DNA of 64,000 nucleotides from Trichobilharzia regenti (GCA_944472135.2 OX235270.1:139577632-139641631), one strand, 5' to 3'; shown: positions 44,868 to 56,194, counted from the stretch's first letter. A program made the numbers and translations. The notes: a model not told the origin generated them from the sequence alone.

Positions 44868-45650
44868 ATAATAATAATAACGATAAAGATGATGTACATG
44901 ACAAAACTAAAAAAAATGCTGATAACACCAACAATTAGGAATTTCAAGCGCCGTCAGTGCTTCAATTCAAGTAGACTTTACGTAAGATTCTAAGAAATGC
45001 AGGCATACAAGTAGTGTTTAAACTCACAGATTCACTCAGAAACAAATTAATTCGGCTAAAGTAACCTGTGAGACACGTTAAACAAAATATTTATCCAATA
45101 CCCTGCTGGAATGATTGTCACGTCAAATACATAGGTCAAAGTGATAGAATGGGATCAGTCAGACAGGCTAGCGGACCAGCACAAAACCTACCGGGAAAAT
45201 CTAGATTAGTTGACCCGAATAATATAAGAAATCTGGAGAAGTGTTCAGGTATACCACTCACTACATGCGGTTATACACAACCATGCAATCTAGGACGATG
45301 GGATAAGGTGACAGATTTCAAATCTAATCTAATGTCACAGGGTGTAGAGAGGGAGAGATTGATAACAGAAGCTTTTTCTATCAAATCAACTGAGAGAAGA
45401 TACGTGCAATCGGAATGATTCAACACCTGTCCATCCGGACATCTGGAAAATTCTACTACGCCGACGACGACAAATAGGAGAGAACAATGAAAACTATAAA
45501 TGTCAAGTTTTTAGTTGTTTGATTAGAATTAATATGATTGTGAAGAATAAATTTTATTCGAAAAACGTCATCCAGTGAATTATACTGCTTCACTTACTAA
45601 GTGATATATCTAATGAAAAAATGAGTATGGAATTATGTACTTAATGTGTT
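44868..45650 (+). pseudogene. PLE-C endonuclease half
   Basis: The copy starts in the Asn/Asp-rich linker (an ATAATA/GATGAT run) right after SINE-3. It has the same TAG near 44937 as the 39-kb copy, then frame 45068-45418 with KYIGQSDRMGSVRQ, SRLVDPNNIRNLE and ERLITEAFSIKST. The 3' region has GAATAAATTTTATTCGAAAA near 45543-45562 and CGTCATCCAG. RT missing. Confidence 0.85.
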
Positions 45651-45679
45651 CGTTTTCACGATTCAAATAAGAATACGTT

Positions 45680-46000
45680 GAGATCGCTCTTAGTTTTAGA
45701 TGGCTGGAGACATTTGGAAGGAAACTCAGCATGACCTAGATTTCGTGCTTGCTGGCATTTGTTATTAAGACGTATCTGTAGTCTGCAGTGGAGGAATTCA
45801 TACTCCTTCTGCTATTCGAACCGGTGTCACTCCGTGATCTACTCAGAGACGTTAACACTGAGCGATTCGAGCTTGAGATTCACCTTCTGTCAGAGTGTAT
45901 AGGTTACTTTGATTGGACACTAGTTCCTAGCTGGTGCCCAATTAAATAAGTTACTCTCTTGAAATTGCTAACCACTAGATAAGCGCAGTGTTAATATACT
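45680..46000 (-). repeat. SINE-3 copy, minus strand
   Basis: The minus strand shows the tRNA-like head near 45835-45875 (CGAATCGCTCAGTGTTAACG) and body words shared with 40.7-41.0 kb. Confidence 0.65.
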
Positions 46001-46044
46001 GGAAGTTCATTAGTGTATGGAACTTTAAGTATAAAACTTGGGCA

Positions 46045-46110
46045 CTGCGGTGGTAGAGTATTAACTCCATTATAGATAAGATTTAACTTTGATTTAGCAC
46101 ACAGTGTTAT
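46045..46110 (-). mobile_element. Solo PLE-C2 terminus
   Basis: Words CTCCATTATAGATAAGATTT and CACACAGTGTTA match the inverted 5' terminus of PLE-C2 at 20155-20200. Confidence 0.6.
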
Positions 46111-46575
46111 AAAGTTATATTAATATGGAAGTTTCAATGAGCAGGATGGATAGAACATGAAAATCACTGCCTTAGTAGACGAGTAATATTGTCTGAAGTA
46201 TGCCTAGTTGCAGTAAATGTTAATTTTAGTCGAATAAAACCTGGTAAGGTGTATGCGTATTGCTTGACTGGGATTCTCGAGATGTTAACAATCGATGGCT
46301 GAATAGACTTACTGGGCGAAGGGGCTTAAATTCATTCACAGTGATGCAATCAAGCTTTACCACATTTTAAATTCCAAGCATCTTCAGAAGTTATCATTTA
46401 TTTAGTCTTTCACTTATATATAATCAGATAGAGTATCACTTCTCTCCGTGATTTTCACTTGCCTCTTCGAAGTGTAACTACGCGAATTAATGTCCATATG
46501 AAAAAAAAAACATTTAACGTCGATAGGTCGGTTTGGTATTAGTTTGAAGAACTGACCAAATATACATATCATGTA
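46111..46575. other. No recognised feature
   Basis: About 465 bp without supported features. Confidence 0.35.
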
Positions 46576-46705
46576 AAATACCCATTTATTCATAAGTAAA
46601 AACACTTTTTTTGTTCAGCGAAGAAATGTCTCTTCAGCGACTTCATTTTCAAGCTGTACAGTCGTATTTATATTACAGAAAAAGGTTATTACAATGTTTA
46701 CCATT
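46576..46705 (-). mobile_element. Solo PLE-H terminus
   Basis: Matches the PLE-H inverted terminus, including AATACCCATTTATTCATAAG and CAAGCTGTACAGTCG, without any PLE-H coding sequence next to it. Confidence 0.75.
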
Positions 46706-46961
46706 ATTGAAATGTGAATATACTTCAATGAACTATATATTTGCACTTTGTGATTGAAACACAGACAACTCGGGTTGAGAGTTAGTTCAGTGTCATCTGT
46801 TGACCAGCCCCCATTAACCACCTATGGTCTTAACATCAATACCGAAAAGTGTTTGTCAAAATTTTCTGCAATATTAATCCAGTGGAACTATCTGAATTCG
46901 ACGGAAGTAATTTTGACTAATTATGTCCACTGAAAATGCCTTACCAAACTAATTAATTTAA
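46706..46961. other. Unassigned sequence
   Basis: No supported feature. Confidence 0.35.
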
Positions 46962-47331
46962 ATATCCTCATAGTATAACAGAAAAGATTTGTAAGTCAGG
47001 TGGATGATTTGCAATTATTTGTGTTTTCTGAGCTGGTTGGCTTAATTGCGCTGAAAGAAGTTGCTGTCCATAAGGACGATGAAAGCTTCACAATTAAAGC
47101 AACCAGCTTAGAGAACACAACTAATTGCATATTTTTTTTTATTTACAGCTTAATTCCACACCGTATTTTCGTACAAGTATTGAATTTTCAGCATGGATAT
47201 CGGTAGCCCAAATTTTGCAGGCCGATCATAGATATAAGGTGTTAGTCGGCAGGGGATCGAACCTCGAACCATATGCATGGTCGGCGAGAGTCCTAACCAC
47301 TGTGCCACCGACGCACATATCCTCATAGTAT
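46962..47331. mobile_element. PLE-B mini-palindrome plus SINE-1 between 15-bp direct repeats
   Basis: ATATCCTCATAGTAT occurs at 46962-46976 and at 47317-47331. Between them lie an inverted pair of PLE-B tail fragments (about 46985-47050 minus and 47078-47130 plus) and a SINE-1 copy that abuts the right repeat. Confidence 0.75.
47133..47316 (-). repeat. SINE-1 copy
   Basis: Minus-strand SINE-1 with T-rich tail at 47133-47142 and tRNA-like head ending at 47316. The body has small deletions. Confidence 0.88.
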
Positions 47332-47349
47332 GAACAAGAACAGAACAAG

Positions 47350-48213
47350 ATGTCCACAGACAGGGTCCTTTAGCTTACAGAGCTGTACTGTACAACACTG
47401 TGTGACAACATACATGTCAAACATGCGCAAGATAATGACAACACCAACAATAAGGAAGCTAAATCATCAGTAGTAATTCCATACAAGGAAGGAACTTCGA
47501 AAACCTTAAGCAGAATTCTTAACACGACAGGAACAAAAATGCCTGTCATTCAAACGCAGAAACTCCATTAGAAACAAATTAGATCAGCCTAAGTAACTTG
47601 TGAGACACGTTAAACAAAATATTTATCCAATACCCTGCTGGAATGATTGTCACGTCAAATACATAGGTCAAAGTGATAGAACGGGATCAGTCAGACAGGC
47701 TAGCGGACCAGCACAAAACCTACCGGGAAAATCTAGATTAGTTGACCCAAATAATATAAGAAATCTGGAGAATAGTTCAGGTATACCACTCACTACATGC
47801 GGTTATACACAACCATGCAATCTAGGACGATGGGATAAGGTGACAGATTTCAAATCTAATCTAATGTCACAGGGTGTAGAGAGGGAGAGATTGATAACAG
47901 AAGCTTTTTCTATCAAATCAACTGAGAGAAGATACGTGCAATCGGAATGGTTCAACACCCGTCCCAGATATGACTGTGATCAATAAATTTCTTTCGAAAC
48001 ATTGTCATCCACTAAATAATACTGTTTCACTGTGTGATACATCTAATAAGTAAACTAATATGGAATTACTTACTACCAACACAGTGTCCAAGTTTTACAC
48101 ATAAATTAACACATTTAGTTCAGTTCATATTTAAAGGAGTTAGAGGTATTCGCTAGAATAAGGCTTTTTTTTCTAATTGATACGCTTCAGCTGGCTGCGC
48201 CAAGAATAACAAT
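47350..48213 (+). pseudogene. PLE-C endonuclease half; right arm of the inverted duplication
   Basis: Frame 47600-47986 encodes the same 128 residues as 42657-43043. Both the upstream junction piece (47350-47400) and about 100 bp after the terminus are shared with the left arm. The end is marked by GCTGGCTGCGCCAA (48191-48204), after which the two copies diverge. Confidence 0.88.
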
Positions 48214-48299
48214 GTAATAACATGTATAACATGGAATGTTGGTTAGTCAGTGGACATTGTCAATGAAATTTATGTAACACGTACAGTCATTCAGAAGCT

Positions 48300-48480
48300 G
48301 AGATAAAATATGAATGGGCAAGTGAGTGATACACTGCTGAAGAATTCCGAACTAGGACGAAACAGCTGTCCAGTACTTCTAGGTTTTCCAGTGGTTCTGT
48401 ACATGATGTCACCTCATGGTGAAGTCATCCATGCAATCAAACGAAATCCCTACAAAACAATGCCAGATAATAGAATATCT
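48300..48480 (+). repeat. SM-alpha-like SINE 3' part with hammerhead-like core
   Basis: Core CTGAAGA at 48337-48343, a short arm, GACGAAAC and the triplet GTC at 48368-48370 followed by CAGTAC. Stem I on the 5' side is partly mutated. The tRNA-like head is not visible. Confidence 0.65.
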
Positions 48481-48524
48481 TTTTGGGAAAATAAAATAAT
48501 TCCTTTCCGTCTTCAATAGGCCTG

Positions 48525-49170
48525 ACCAACATCACTTTGAGGTAAGACAATGAATGAACCTCAAAGGACACCTGAAAGCTAACAGAAGAGAAGAGAAGAG
48601 AATGGTAAAACAGAAGATGAATCAGTGCGAAGATTGACAACACACAATGGACAACACACCATCGTGCATCGGTGCCACAGTGATTAGGACTCTCGCCGAC
48701 CATTCACATGTTCCGAGGTTCGATCCCCTGCCGACTAACACCTGATATCTATGGTCGGCCTGCAAAACTTGGGCTACCGATATCACATGCTGAAAATTCA
48801 ATACTTGTACCAAAAATACGTGTGGAATCAAGCTGTAATAAAAAAGCAGCTTAGTTAAGTGTACATCGGACTGCTTGTAGAATTGAAGAAGAGTGGTAGG
48901 AAAGGCAGAATGCGATTCCACGACACACTGACTGGCGACCTGAGCAGGAAATTCCGTAGTCAGAAGAGACTTCAGAACATCACATCAGATAAGCAGGTCG
49001 TTATCAGGGAAGCAATCACCACAAATAAGTGGAACCTAATAACCAGAGAGGAGAGGCTAATAAAACAAGACTAGTCACTTCAAAGGACTTTTCAATCGAC
49101 AATCACCTGCGTCTCATCTAGAATCTAACGAAGCTGAAATTTACTTTACTAATATTTCTCTGAGAAATAA
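48525..49170 (+). pseudogene. RTE-1 linker fragment with SINE insertion
   Basis: Matches the 5' part of 37441-38770 in plus orientation: the Lys/Arg/Glu-rich linker near 48570-48650, a SINE-1 insertion (48660-48846), then frame 48859-49074 with HDTLTGDLSRKFRSQ. A continuing frame reads HFKGLFNRQSPAS near 49075-49115, the position before the RT domain. Confidence 0.75.
48660..48846 (+). repeat. SINE-1 copy, plus strand
   Basis: Reads GTGCATCGGTGCCACAGTGA at the head, GAGGTTCGATCCCCTGCCG for the B box and ends AATCAAGCTGTAATAAAAAA. The only plus-strand SINE-1 in the window. Confidence 0.9.
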
Positions 49171-49434
49171 TTCGATAGGTACACTTTTCTTAGGTGAATG
49201 TATGGTGTTACTGGATTCTTTTATTTTATCCAGTCCCATTTTTAATTATATATTAGTAGGAAGACACTTTTTAGCATCCATGTGTCATGCGAAATATTCA
49301 TAATCCTTTTTGTCGTCAAGTGATAAGCATTCTTATACATTTATTGTGTGCACAGATGAAAAAGATGAATGATTTTCGAACACATTTCAATCATTCTCAT
49401 CACTAGGTAGATGTCAATTTAGTTTGTGTGGTTA
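49171..49434. other. Unassigned sequence
   Basis: No supported feature. Confidence 0.35.
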
Positions 49435-50690
49435 AATACAGATATTTAAAACAATTAGTTCCCTTTATGAATTTAGACAAAACAATAATAAGACTGAATT
49501 TGTCTGAATCGTGTTGTAATGTATTCGCGCAACACATTTCGAACAATCTGATCACACACGAACTTGTCGTAGGAATATATATGGAATTAATAAAGAGTTA
49601 AGAGGGGAGAAAATACACTTAGGTTAAGTTAAAAGGACATATTGAAGGTCAAAATAACAACTGGAGATCAATCACTAAACCAAATAACAGAGGTAATAGT
49701 ACATCTACCCTGACTGGTATCAAAATAAAGTGTATCATAGGAGGTTTGTGTGGTGACGCATTGTTGACTTGAACGCATATAGGTGGTTTAGAGATCCTAA
49801 TTGCTAACTACAACTTCCACAAACTTTAGGATACGTCTTGTCTCAAACACGTTTTATAGATACGTTTAAGGGACGTGTAAACATTAATTTCATGTCGTGT
49901 CTGCATAGTATGTTTCGGAATAGAGGAGCTGGGTCTCATGTTCTCACCCTTAATAGGTTCAGGGAATTCTGTTAACTTTTCAAGCTATTTAGGAATATAT
50001 TCTCAACCCAGCCTTTACTCGCAGAGATCGATGAGTCCTCCCTATGTATGTGTGTCCACACGTACATTCAAATCGGTAAATACATTGGGATGTAACATCA
50101 TTTTTCGCAAGTTCAAAAGGCTTAGATAGAGCATATTATTAAATGGCTTCAGAAGCTGTCAGAATTCCCTGAACCCATTAAGTGTGAGGACAGTAGACCT
50201 AACTACTCTATTACGAAACATATTGTACAGACACGAAATGAAATTGATGTTTACACGTCCCTTAAACCTATCTATAAAACGTGCTTGAGAGAAGGGGTAT
50301 TCTAAAGTTTGTGGAAGCCCTTGTTAGCAATTAGGAAGTTCAAACAACCTTTATCCGTTCAAGTCAACAATTCGTCACCACACAAACCTCCTATGATACA
50401 CTTTATTTTGATACCAGTCAGGGTAGATGTACTATTACCTCTGTTATTTGGTTTAGTGATTGATCTCCAGTTGTTATTTTGACCTTCAATATGTCCTTTT
50501 AACTTAACCTAAGTGTATTTTCTCCCCTCTTAACTCTTTATTAATTCCATATATATTCCTATGACAAGTTCGTGTGTGATCAGATTGTTCGAAATGTGTT
50601 GCGCGAATACATTACAACACGATTCAGAGAAATTCGGCCTTCTTATTTCTTTGACTAAATACAGCTATATAAAGACTAGTAGACATTTCC
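49435..50690. mobile_element. PLE-A terminal palindrome, arms about 560 bp
   Basis: The minus arm (49440-50000) and plus arm (50125-50685) carry the same PLE-A endonuclease end and 3' non-coding region, head-to-head, separated by about 125 bp. The end of the coding part is visible in each arm (TCTATAAAACGTG near 50270 and its counterpart near 49855). No RT or GIY-YIG core remains. Confidence 0.88.
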
Positions 50691-51780
50691 TCAATACTTT
50701 GTGATGCTTATGTCGAGTATTCAGAGTACTATCGCCTGAGAATTAGGATCCAACACCCCGTTGGTTACTAGTTGTTACCTATTCACCTTTAGGAGCGTAA
50801 CTATATTAATTAATCCACATAATAACCAACTTAAAATTATTGTTTACAGCTGTATTTATCAATGCAAAATGTGAGATGATCATGTCATTTGCTAATCACT
50901 TTTCAATACTGAACATCAATCACTATAAATAAACTCTTCATTTCAGTGTGCTCTACTGACTAGCAATGAGTGTTGTTATTTCAAGTACTCGTTGAAAAAA
51001 GAAAGAAAAGACAAAAACAAACGATGGCTGACCTAAAGGTGAAAAGTATCACCTATTCTGCATTGTTTAATTGTCAATTTCTGTTTTGTTTTGAGCAACT
51101 GTTTACCACTATTGATTTTTCACTGCTGCCTCGTTTTTTGAAATTTCTCTTTTTTACCTAGTAAGATAACCAACCAATCGTACAGTAAAGTGGATGCTTT
51201 AGACAAAAGAAAGTGAAGTCAGGCAAGTGGACTATATTCTACTACACTTAAAGTGATACTGAACGTTCCGGAAGAAAAATTATACAATAAATTATTAGTG
51301 TTATATTTTATAATTACAAAGAGAGAGAGAATAAGAGGGAATCCAGTGTTTTTGACTGGTGTAAAATTAGAGTTTTAAGAATCCTTGAAAATTGTTTCTA
51401 TTAAACATTTTCTTTTTGGTGTTAACAACAAGAGAATAAATAAGCTATACAGACTGAAGATATCTTTAAGTGATTTGCACGCAAGTCAGACCTTTATAAC
51501 TGGTGAAACTAGCAAAAATGAACTGTCATCATCACTTTGCAACAGAGAAAAAAAAACGTTTTCTCGGCTGGTTCAACCTTTAGATGCAATTTCTGTCTAT
51601 CTGTCTGTCTGTTTTCGACATAGAACTTTGCACCAATGTGCAGCACTTCAATTCGCCGTAATCCATCCTTGTAGCACACAAAGCAAGAGAATAAAGTAGA
51701 AGAAATGCATAATAGAGACAGTAAACGGAGGTGTGAGACAAAGGAATAGTACGAACGAAGACTACTGGAGTATGTTTTAA
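50691..51780. other. No recognised feature
   Basis: About 1.1 kb. Frames at 50970-51161 and 51385-51699 (104 codons) have no recognisable domain. Short GA and CTGT simple repeats lie near 51320 and 51596. Confidence 0.35.
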
Positions 51781-51784
51781 ATTT

Positions 51785-53815
51785 AGACTTATTCCTATTA
51801 CCTCCCTTTTTCTAAAAGCTATGGAAAATTTACTCTTACCTAAACTTCAACCTTCACTTAAAGCCCTTAACGACCTCAAACAATTCGCTTATAAACACAG
51901 TAGAAGTACTTTAGATGCAGTTGCAGTCTTGTACCATAACATTGTCTCCAGCTTAGACAAGAGGGCTAAATTTGTTCACTGCACCTTCCTAGATTACACA
52001 TCTGATTTCGACTCAGTACCTAGGGACACTCTGTTAAACAAGCTTACTGAAACTCAAACTGACCGTTGGATTGTCCAATGGCCGCATTCTTATTTCTCAG
52101 GAAGAAAGAAGTACACTGTATGTCAGAGAAATGCTGCTTACTGAGGCTGGTGTCCTTCAAGGCGCTGTCCTTTCTCCTTTTCTGTTTTCTTTCTTCTTGC
52201 ATGACTAGCCTCACTCTGATGAAATGAACTTTGTTAAGTATGCCGATGATCTAACCATTTCAACGTCTGTTAACTCCCAGCTTGACTGTGCTAAGATGAA
52301 CAGCTTTAGATCAGGAGTTAGCAAATGGTCTTCGTCTAACGACCTTAAACTTAATCCTTCTAAATGTCAGGCTGTCAATTTCAGTTTCCGACGTAAACGA
52401 AAGTTAAATGAAGACGTTGGTTTCTATGGCCGTTGTAAAATTCATGATACTGATATAGAAATCAAGTCTGAAGTTAAGTAACTTGGATTAATTCTTTCTT
52501 CTGACCTATCCTGGTCTTCCCATGTCTTAGCGATTTCGAAAAGAATATTTCGTCTGACGTTTTACATTAAGAAGTTAAGGCACTCAGGCATAACCCAACC
52601 ACTCCTCTCACAGTTTGTCAACTCGTGCATCGTACCTATTCTTCTTTACTGTTCACCCTTGCTTATTCTTTCCTGGATTGCTTAAAAAGGACTATGTCAT
52701 AATTCGTCATTTTGTCAGACTCTGAGCACCCACTGTACCCGCAGCTCCAACTATGTGTCTCCTCAGGTAAAACAAGAAGTCTTTTCAAAAGACTTTACGC
52801 ATGTACGTCTGAGTATAAAAATTTCACATTACTATATTTGACACGTACTTTATGTGATGAAAATAGTGTCAGCTATGAACTAACTAACCTTTTTTGCACT
52901 ACTAAATAAACCATTTCCTCGAGTCCTACAACGTCAACCTTTATTGTTATTGTACGTCATATATTCATAGGCCTCTCAATTTGTTGTTTTTATTTGTTTA
53001 TTTTTTCATAAGTATGAACATCATTTAAATTGTATTACAACTGTTAATTTTGTATTTCCCCTTAACATGGTGCTATATCAACAGAACATTAGATCCAATA
53101 ATCTATAACATGCTAAAATTTCCAAATTGAATCGACAACACTGTTTGAAACAAACTCACTGTTATCATTATATTTATTATTTTTAATTCGTGCTTTGAAT
53201 ATTTTTAATATATATAATTAAAAGGTGGAAATGGTTACAACAAGTGGATTGCATAATGCATAATTTTGAAAAAATGAAGAGCAATTAAGGAATAAGCGTG
53301 TGCACAGGTTGATCACGTAACAGATTGGACAATGATAATTTGTAACTAAAGTTGAAGTGGTCATAAGAATAAAATAATTTTTACAAGGATAACACGTAAT
53401 TAAAGATAAAGTAGTCAGAAGAATAAAATAATTTGGACAATTATAGTTTTTGTAGTTTTTTAGAAAGAAAAAATATTTTAGGGGAAGGGGGATGAAGTAG
53501 TCCGGTTTATACAATCATGTAACGATGGCCAAGGTAAGGAAAGTGGCTGTACAAACTTCTTTTGAACACACAAGTTTGGCTTCTTCAGGTGAATTCCTAT
53601 TGCTTCAGTTGTATGTAGAAGACGAACTAGTAAAGCAAATTTTTTCGAATATTTTTGAGTTTATATAGTAAGTGTGCACAAATTCCTCTGATTACTTTTG
53701 TTTTAATTTTATTTATATTTTGAGTAAATCAGATGCAATATTGTAATAAATGCTGAGAATTCCATTCTGTATTATAAGTACTGTTTTTGGAATAAAGTAT
53801 ACTATTGTTATTGCC
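51785..53815 (+). pseudogene. CR1/Jockey-type copy, 5'-truncated, split by a PLE insertion
   Basis: Frame 51821-52144 covers the RT from ENLLLPKLQPSLKAL to CTFLDYTSDFDSVP (motif A); a frameshift follows, and 52224-52481 carries FVKYADDLTIST and KLNPSKCQAVNFSF. More frameshifts lead to 52712-52909, the C-terminal SSGKTRSLFKRLYA segment. The 3' non-coding region is interrupted at 53207-53646 and resumes to the TTTGGAATAAAGT terminus near 53790-53810. More diverged from the 34-kb copy than the 25.6-kb one is. Confidence 0.88.
53207..53646 (-). mobile_element. PLE endonuclease end inserted in the CR1 3' region
   Basis: The direct repeat GAATATTTTT flanks it (53197-53206 and 53647-53656). On the minus strand the coding end reads TTEAIGIHLKKPNLCVQKKF near 53540-53610 then LSLPWP. 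Most of the rest is 3' non-coding DNA with a partial tandem duplication of about 60 bp (53340-53450, shared word AAGAATAAAATAATTT). Confidence 0.8.
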
Positions 53816-53834
53816 ATTATTAAGAACAATAAAG

Positions 53835-54415
53835 TTTCATTTGAAATCACAAGTCACAAGGAGTGGATGCATTTGCACTAGCCAGCTATTGAGAACGATT
53901 TTGAGCCGGCCATATCACCATTTGTTTCCAATCATTGGTGTTTACCGTCCCGAGGACCTCAACCAGTCAGGAAGTCTACACCTTCCTAGGTGGCTGGCTG
54001 GCTTAAACTAACTGTTGTAGATTTCATTGACTGGTGAGGCCATGTTTTGGTTTGACCACCACTGGCTAGCTCCTTTCCAGCCTGACCGACCCTATGTCAG
54101 CTAATATTGCCCGTTATCGACGAAGGCGACGACTAGGCATGTCCTAACCATCTCTCTCAGTCGATGTAATTTCGCAGCCTCGTCGATTGACTTCCCCGCC
54201 TTACCTACCACTCGACCGACGCCTAACCTCGATATTCCTCACCTTATTATAACACTTCACACGGGAGATAGAACGCAGGCACCTATGATCGAAGACAGCT
54301 AGCCAGGTGTTTCATGTCTTCCACTCTCAATGGCCAGGTCTCACAGCCAACCATAAAGGAGGACGGAGCAGACTGCTGAGCAGTACAGCATTAATAACTG
54401 CGTGTTATTTCAAAC
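53835..54415 (-). pseudogene. RTE-2 C-terminal fragment
   Basis: On the minus strand: GCETWPLRVEDMKHLAVFDH then RCLRSISRVKC near 54260-54350, a degraded middle, and KPASHLGRCRLP near 53965-54005. These are characteristic of the C-terminal half of SR2/RTE-type ORFs in schistosomes. Frameshifts and stops throughout. Confidence 0.85.
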
Positions 54416-54434
54416 AAACTTATCTTATATGGAA

Positions 54435-54475
<41 letters not shown>

Positions 54476-55045
54476 CTGACTTGAAGCATGCGCTTAACTT
54501 AAAGTGAATGATGTCAGTATGGAGGTGTTTTACTCTTCTCTGATTAATTAAGATTAAACTTTAATAGATTTTTCTGAGCTTTTATCGACCACTTCCACCT
54601 GAACACTGACTGGTTGTTTTTTTAATGATGCTCTTTTTCATTGTTCTTTTTATCTATCACACCTGGCTCCACTTTTTCATCATTCTAATGTAAAGAACCA
54701 CTTTTATTATCAGTATTATTATTAGTATTATGATTAATTATGCACAACATATTTGCACAATATTATCATCCTATTGACAAAATACTGTGAATGGTTTGTA
54801 TTTTAACACTTATTTGTCAAGTTCTGCGCATTAGAGTTGAGCATGATAAGACCTAATCGAAAACACAATGTTGTGTTGTTGTAAATGAATAAACTATATA
54901 CACTTATATATACAAATAAAGGGACTGACTATTTATTGTGTAACGGTTGTTCTTAAACATAATCCCTTTAGAAATAAAGAGACAAAACAGCAAGAATAAA
55001 ATTTAGAGATGAAATAAACTGTGGCATATTAAGAGGAATTAATTG
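54416..55045. other. AT-rich spacer with a TA microsatellite
   Basis: A TA run covers 54438-54472; otherwise no supported feature. Confidence 0.6.
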
Positions 55046-55049
55046 GTGA

Positions 55050-55310
55050 ATGGTGACTAGCATCTCGTTCAATTTGGGACTAGTCAACTGGATACACCTG
55101 CACTCCCCTCAGTGAGTGCTGTTATTCCCACTGAGGCTCGATTCCACTGCTCATAGTTTCAAACGCCACAGCGTTGTCTATTAGACCACTTGGGCCACGA
55201 AAGCCACCTCTTGTACAATGGGTCATAATAATAATTTAATTCAATTTAGAGGCCAACTTGTCAACCTGAGACCGTGAACTTCGGTCCAATCAATCGACAG
55301 GAAAATCTAA
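55050..55310 (-). repeat. SINE-2 copy, minus strand
   Basis: Shares the head word GTGGCGTTTGAAACTATGAG (minus strand) and tail word CCAATCAATCGAC with 10.78-11.24 kb; the B box is degenerate. Confidence 0.7.
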
Positions 55311-55545
55311 AATCGAATAAAATATTAAGAGAAAAACTAAATTCGGTCATTTGTAAAATATTATCGAAAAAGTCGAGAACATGCTGTATTTTAAGCTCCA
55401 AAATTGTACAGGTGACTGTGTCATATCCCATACCGATGTATATCTGAGTGTAGTCGCGCCTAATCACTGTTTACACGTGAGCATGAAAGAAAATATTCCC
55501 AAAATGGCTAGAAAGATAAGTGAATTATTAAAACTTCAGTGAACT
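55311..55545. other. Unassigned sequence
   Basis: No supported feature. Confidence 0.35.
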
Positions 55546-55547
55546 CA

Positions 55548-55912
55548 GGTGGAAGACTGCGATCTCCGTCTATAACAAAACATTTAGTTGATATGAGTCA
55601 TATGATTTATATCGACACGTCTTTCAAGGGTATCAATAAAAATAGTTAGGGGTGCATACTAAAGTATTCAGACCCTATAGCTATCCCCACTGCTTTAACC
55701 CCACTGATGTGTGTATAGAAAGAATTTTGCTTATTAATCAACCTACCTTGGTAATTCTTATCTGATTATATCACCAATAGTAGAGTGGTCTCACAAACCA
55801 AATTCAATATCATCAACAGAGTACGCGGAAAGTATATCAAAGCAGAAAGAATCAAATGCCTGGAAACTTCAGAAGCTATAGCAGTTTGTATGTTAAATCC
55901 TTAACCTACACA
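55548..55912 (+). pseudogene. Two PLE C-terminal fragments in tandem
   Basis: The first (about 55548-55755) reads HLVDMSHMIYIDTSFKGI, then a decayed AEAI/LCV signature and INLPW. The second (about 55760-55912) reads QTKFNIINRVRGKYIKAERI, then LETSEAIAVCMLNP. Both represent the same final part of a PLE protein, so two copies are joined here. Confidence 0.6.
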
Positions 55913-55941
55913 AAGAAGAAGAAGAAGAAGAAGAAGAAGAG
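55911..55941 (+). repeat. GAA microsatellite
   Basis: A run of about ten GAA/AGA triplets directly after the PLE fragments. Confidence 0.9.
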
Positions 55942-56194
55942 GTATGTCTAGTTGCTGAACCTACAATGAACCTGGTTGCCTAAACATTTGACATGTAATT
56001 TCTTTATCTTCCTCCCCCCCCCGCCTACGCACACTATTATATACCAACTCATTATGACGCTGACCTCAACTTGGCGGTCTTTCGATTTTACTTGAGCTCT
56101 ACTCAATCTTGTCAATTATGTTGCATCACTCAGTTTATTCACTTAACTTCTTAATTTCAGCTTTTGCTTGATTAAAGCTCTCCATATTACCTAA
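55942..56194. other. Unassigned sequence
   Basis: Contains a C run near 56015; otherwise no supported feature. Confidence 0.35.

Noticed and set aside
42438..48213. CRISPR or other regular array of repeats
   Set aside because: Repeats are few, long, in mixed orientation and irregularly spaced; they are PLE-C and SINE copies.
48437..48703. Minus-strand 88-codon frame
   Set aside because: Spans an RTE-1 linker and the start of SINE-1; antisense to both.
48660..48735. tRNA gene
   Set aside because: Has A- and B-box-like words but is the head of a SINE present in six or more copies, with no matching cloverleaf ends.
51385..51699. 104-codon open frame as a gene
   Set aside because: No domain, no splice context and low-complexity neighbours; length is compatible with chance.
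54438..54472. TA run as an origin or regulatory site
   Set aside because: A simple microsatellite with no supporting context.
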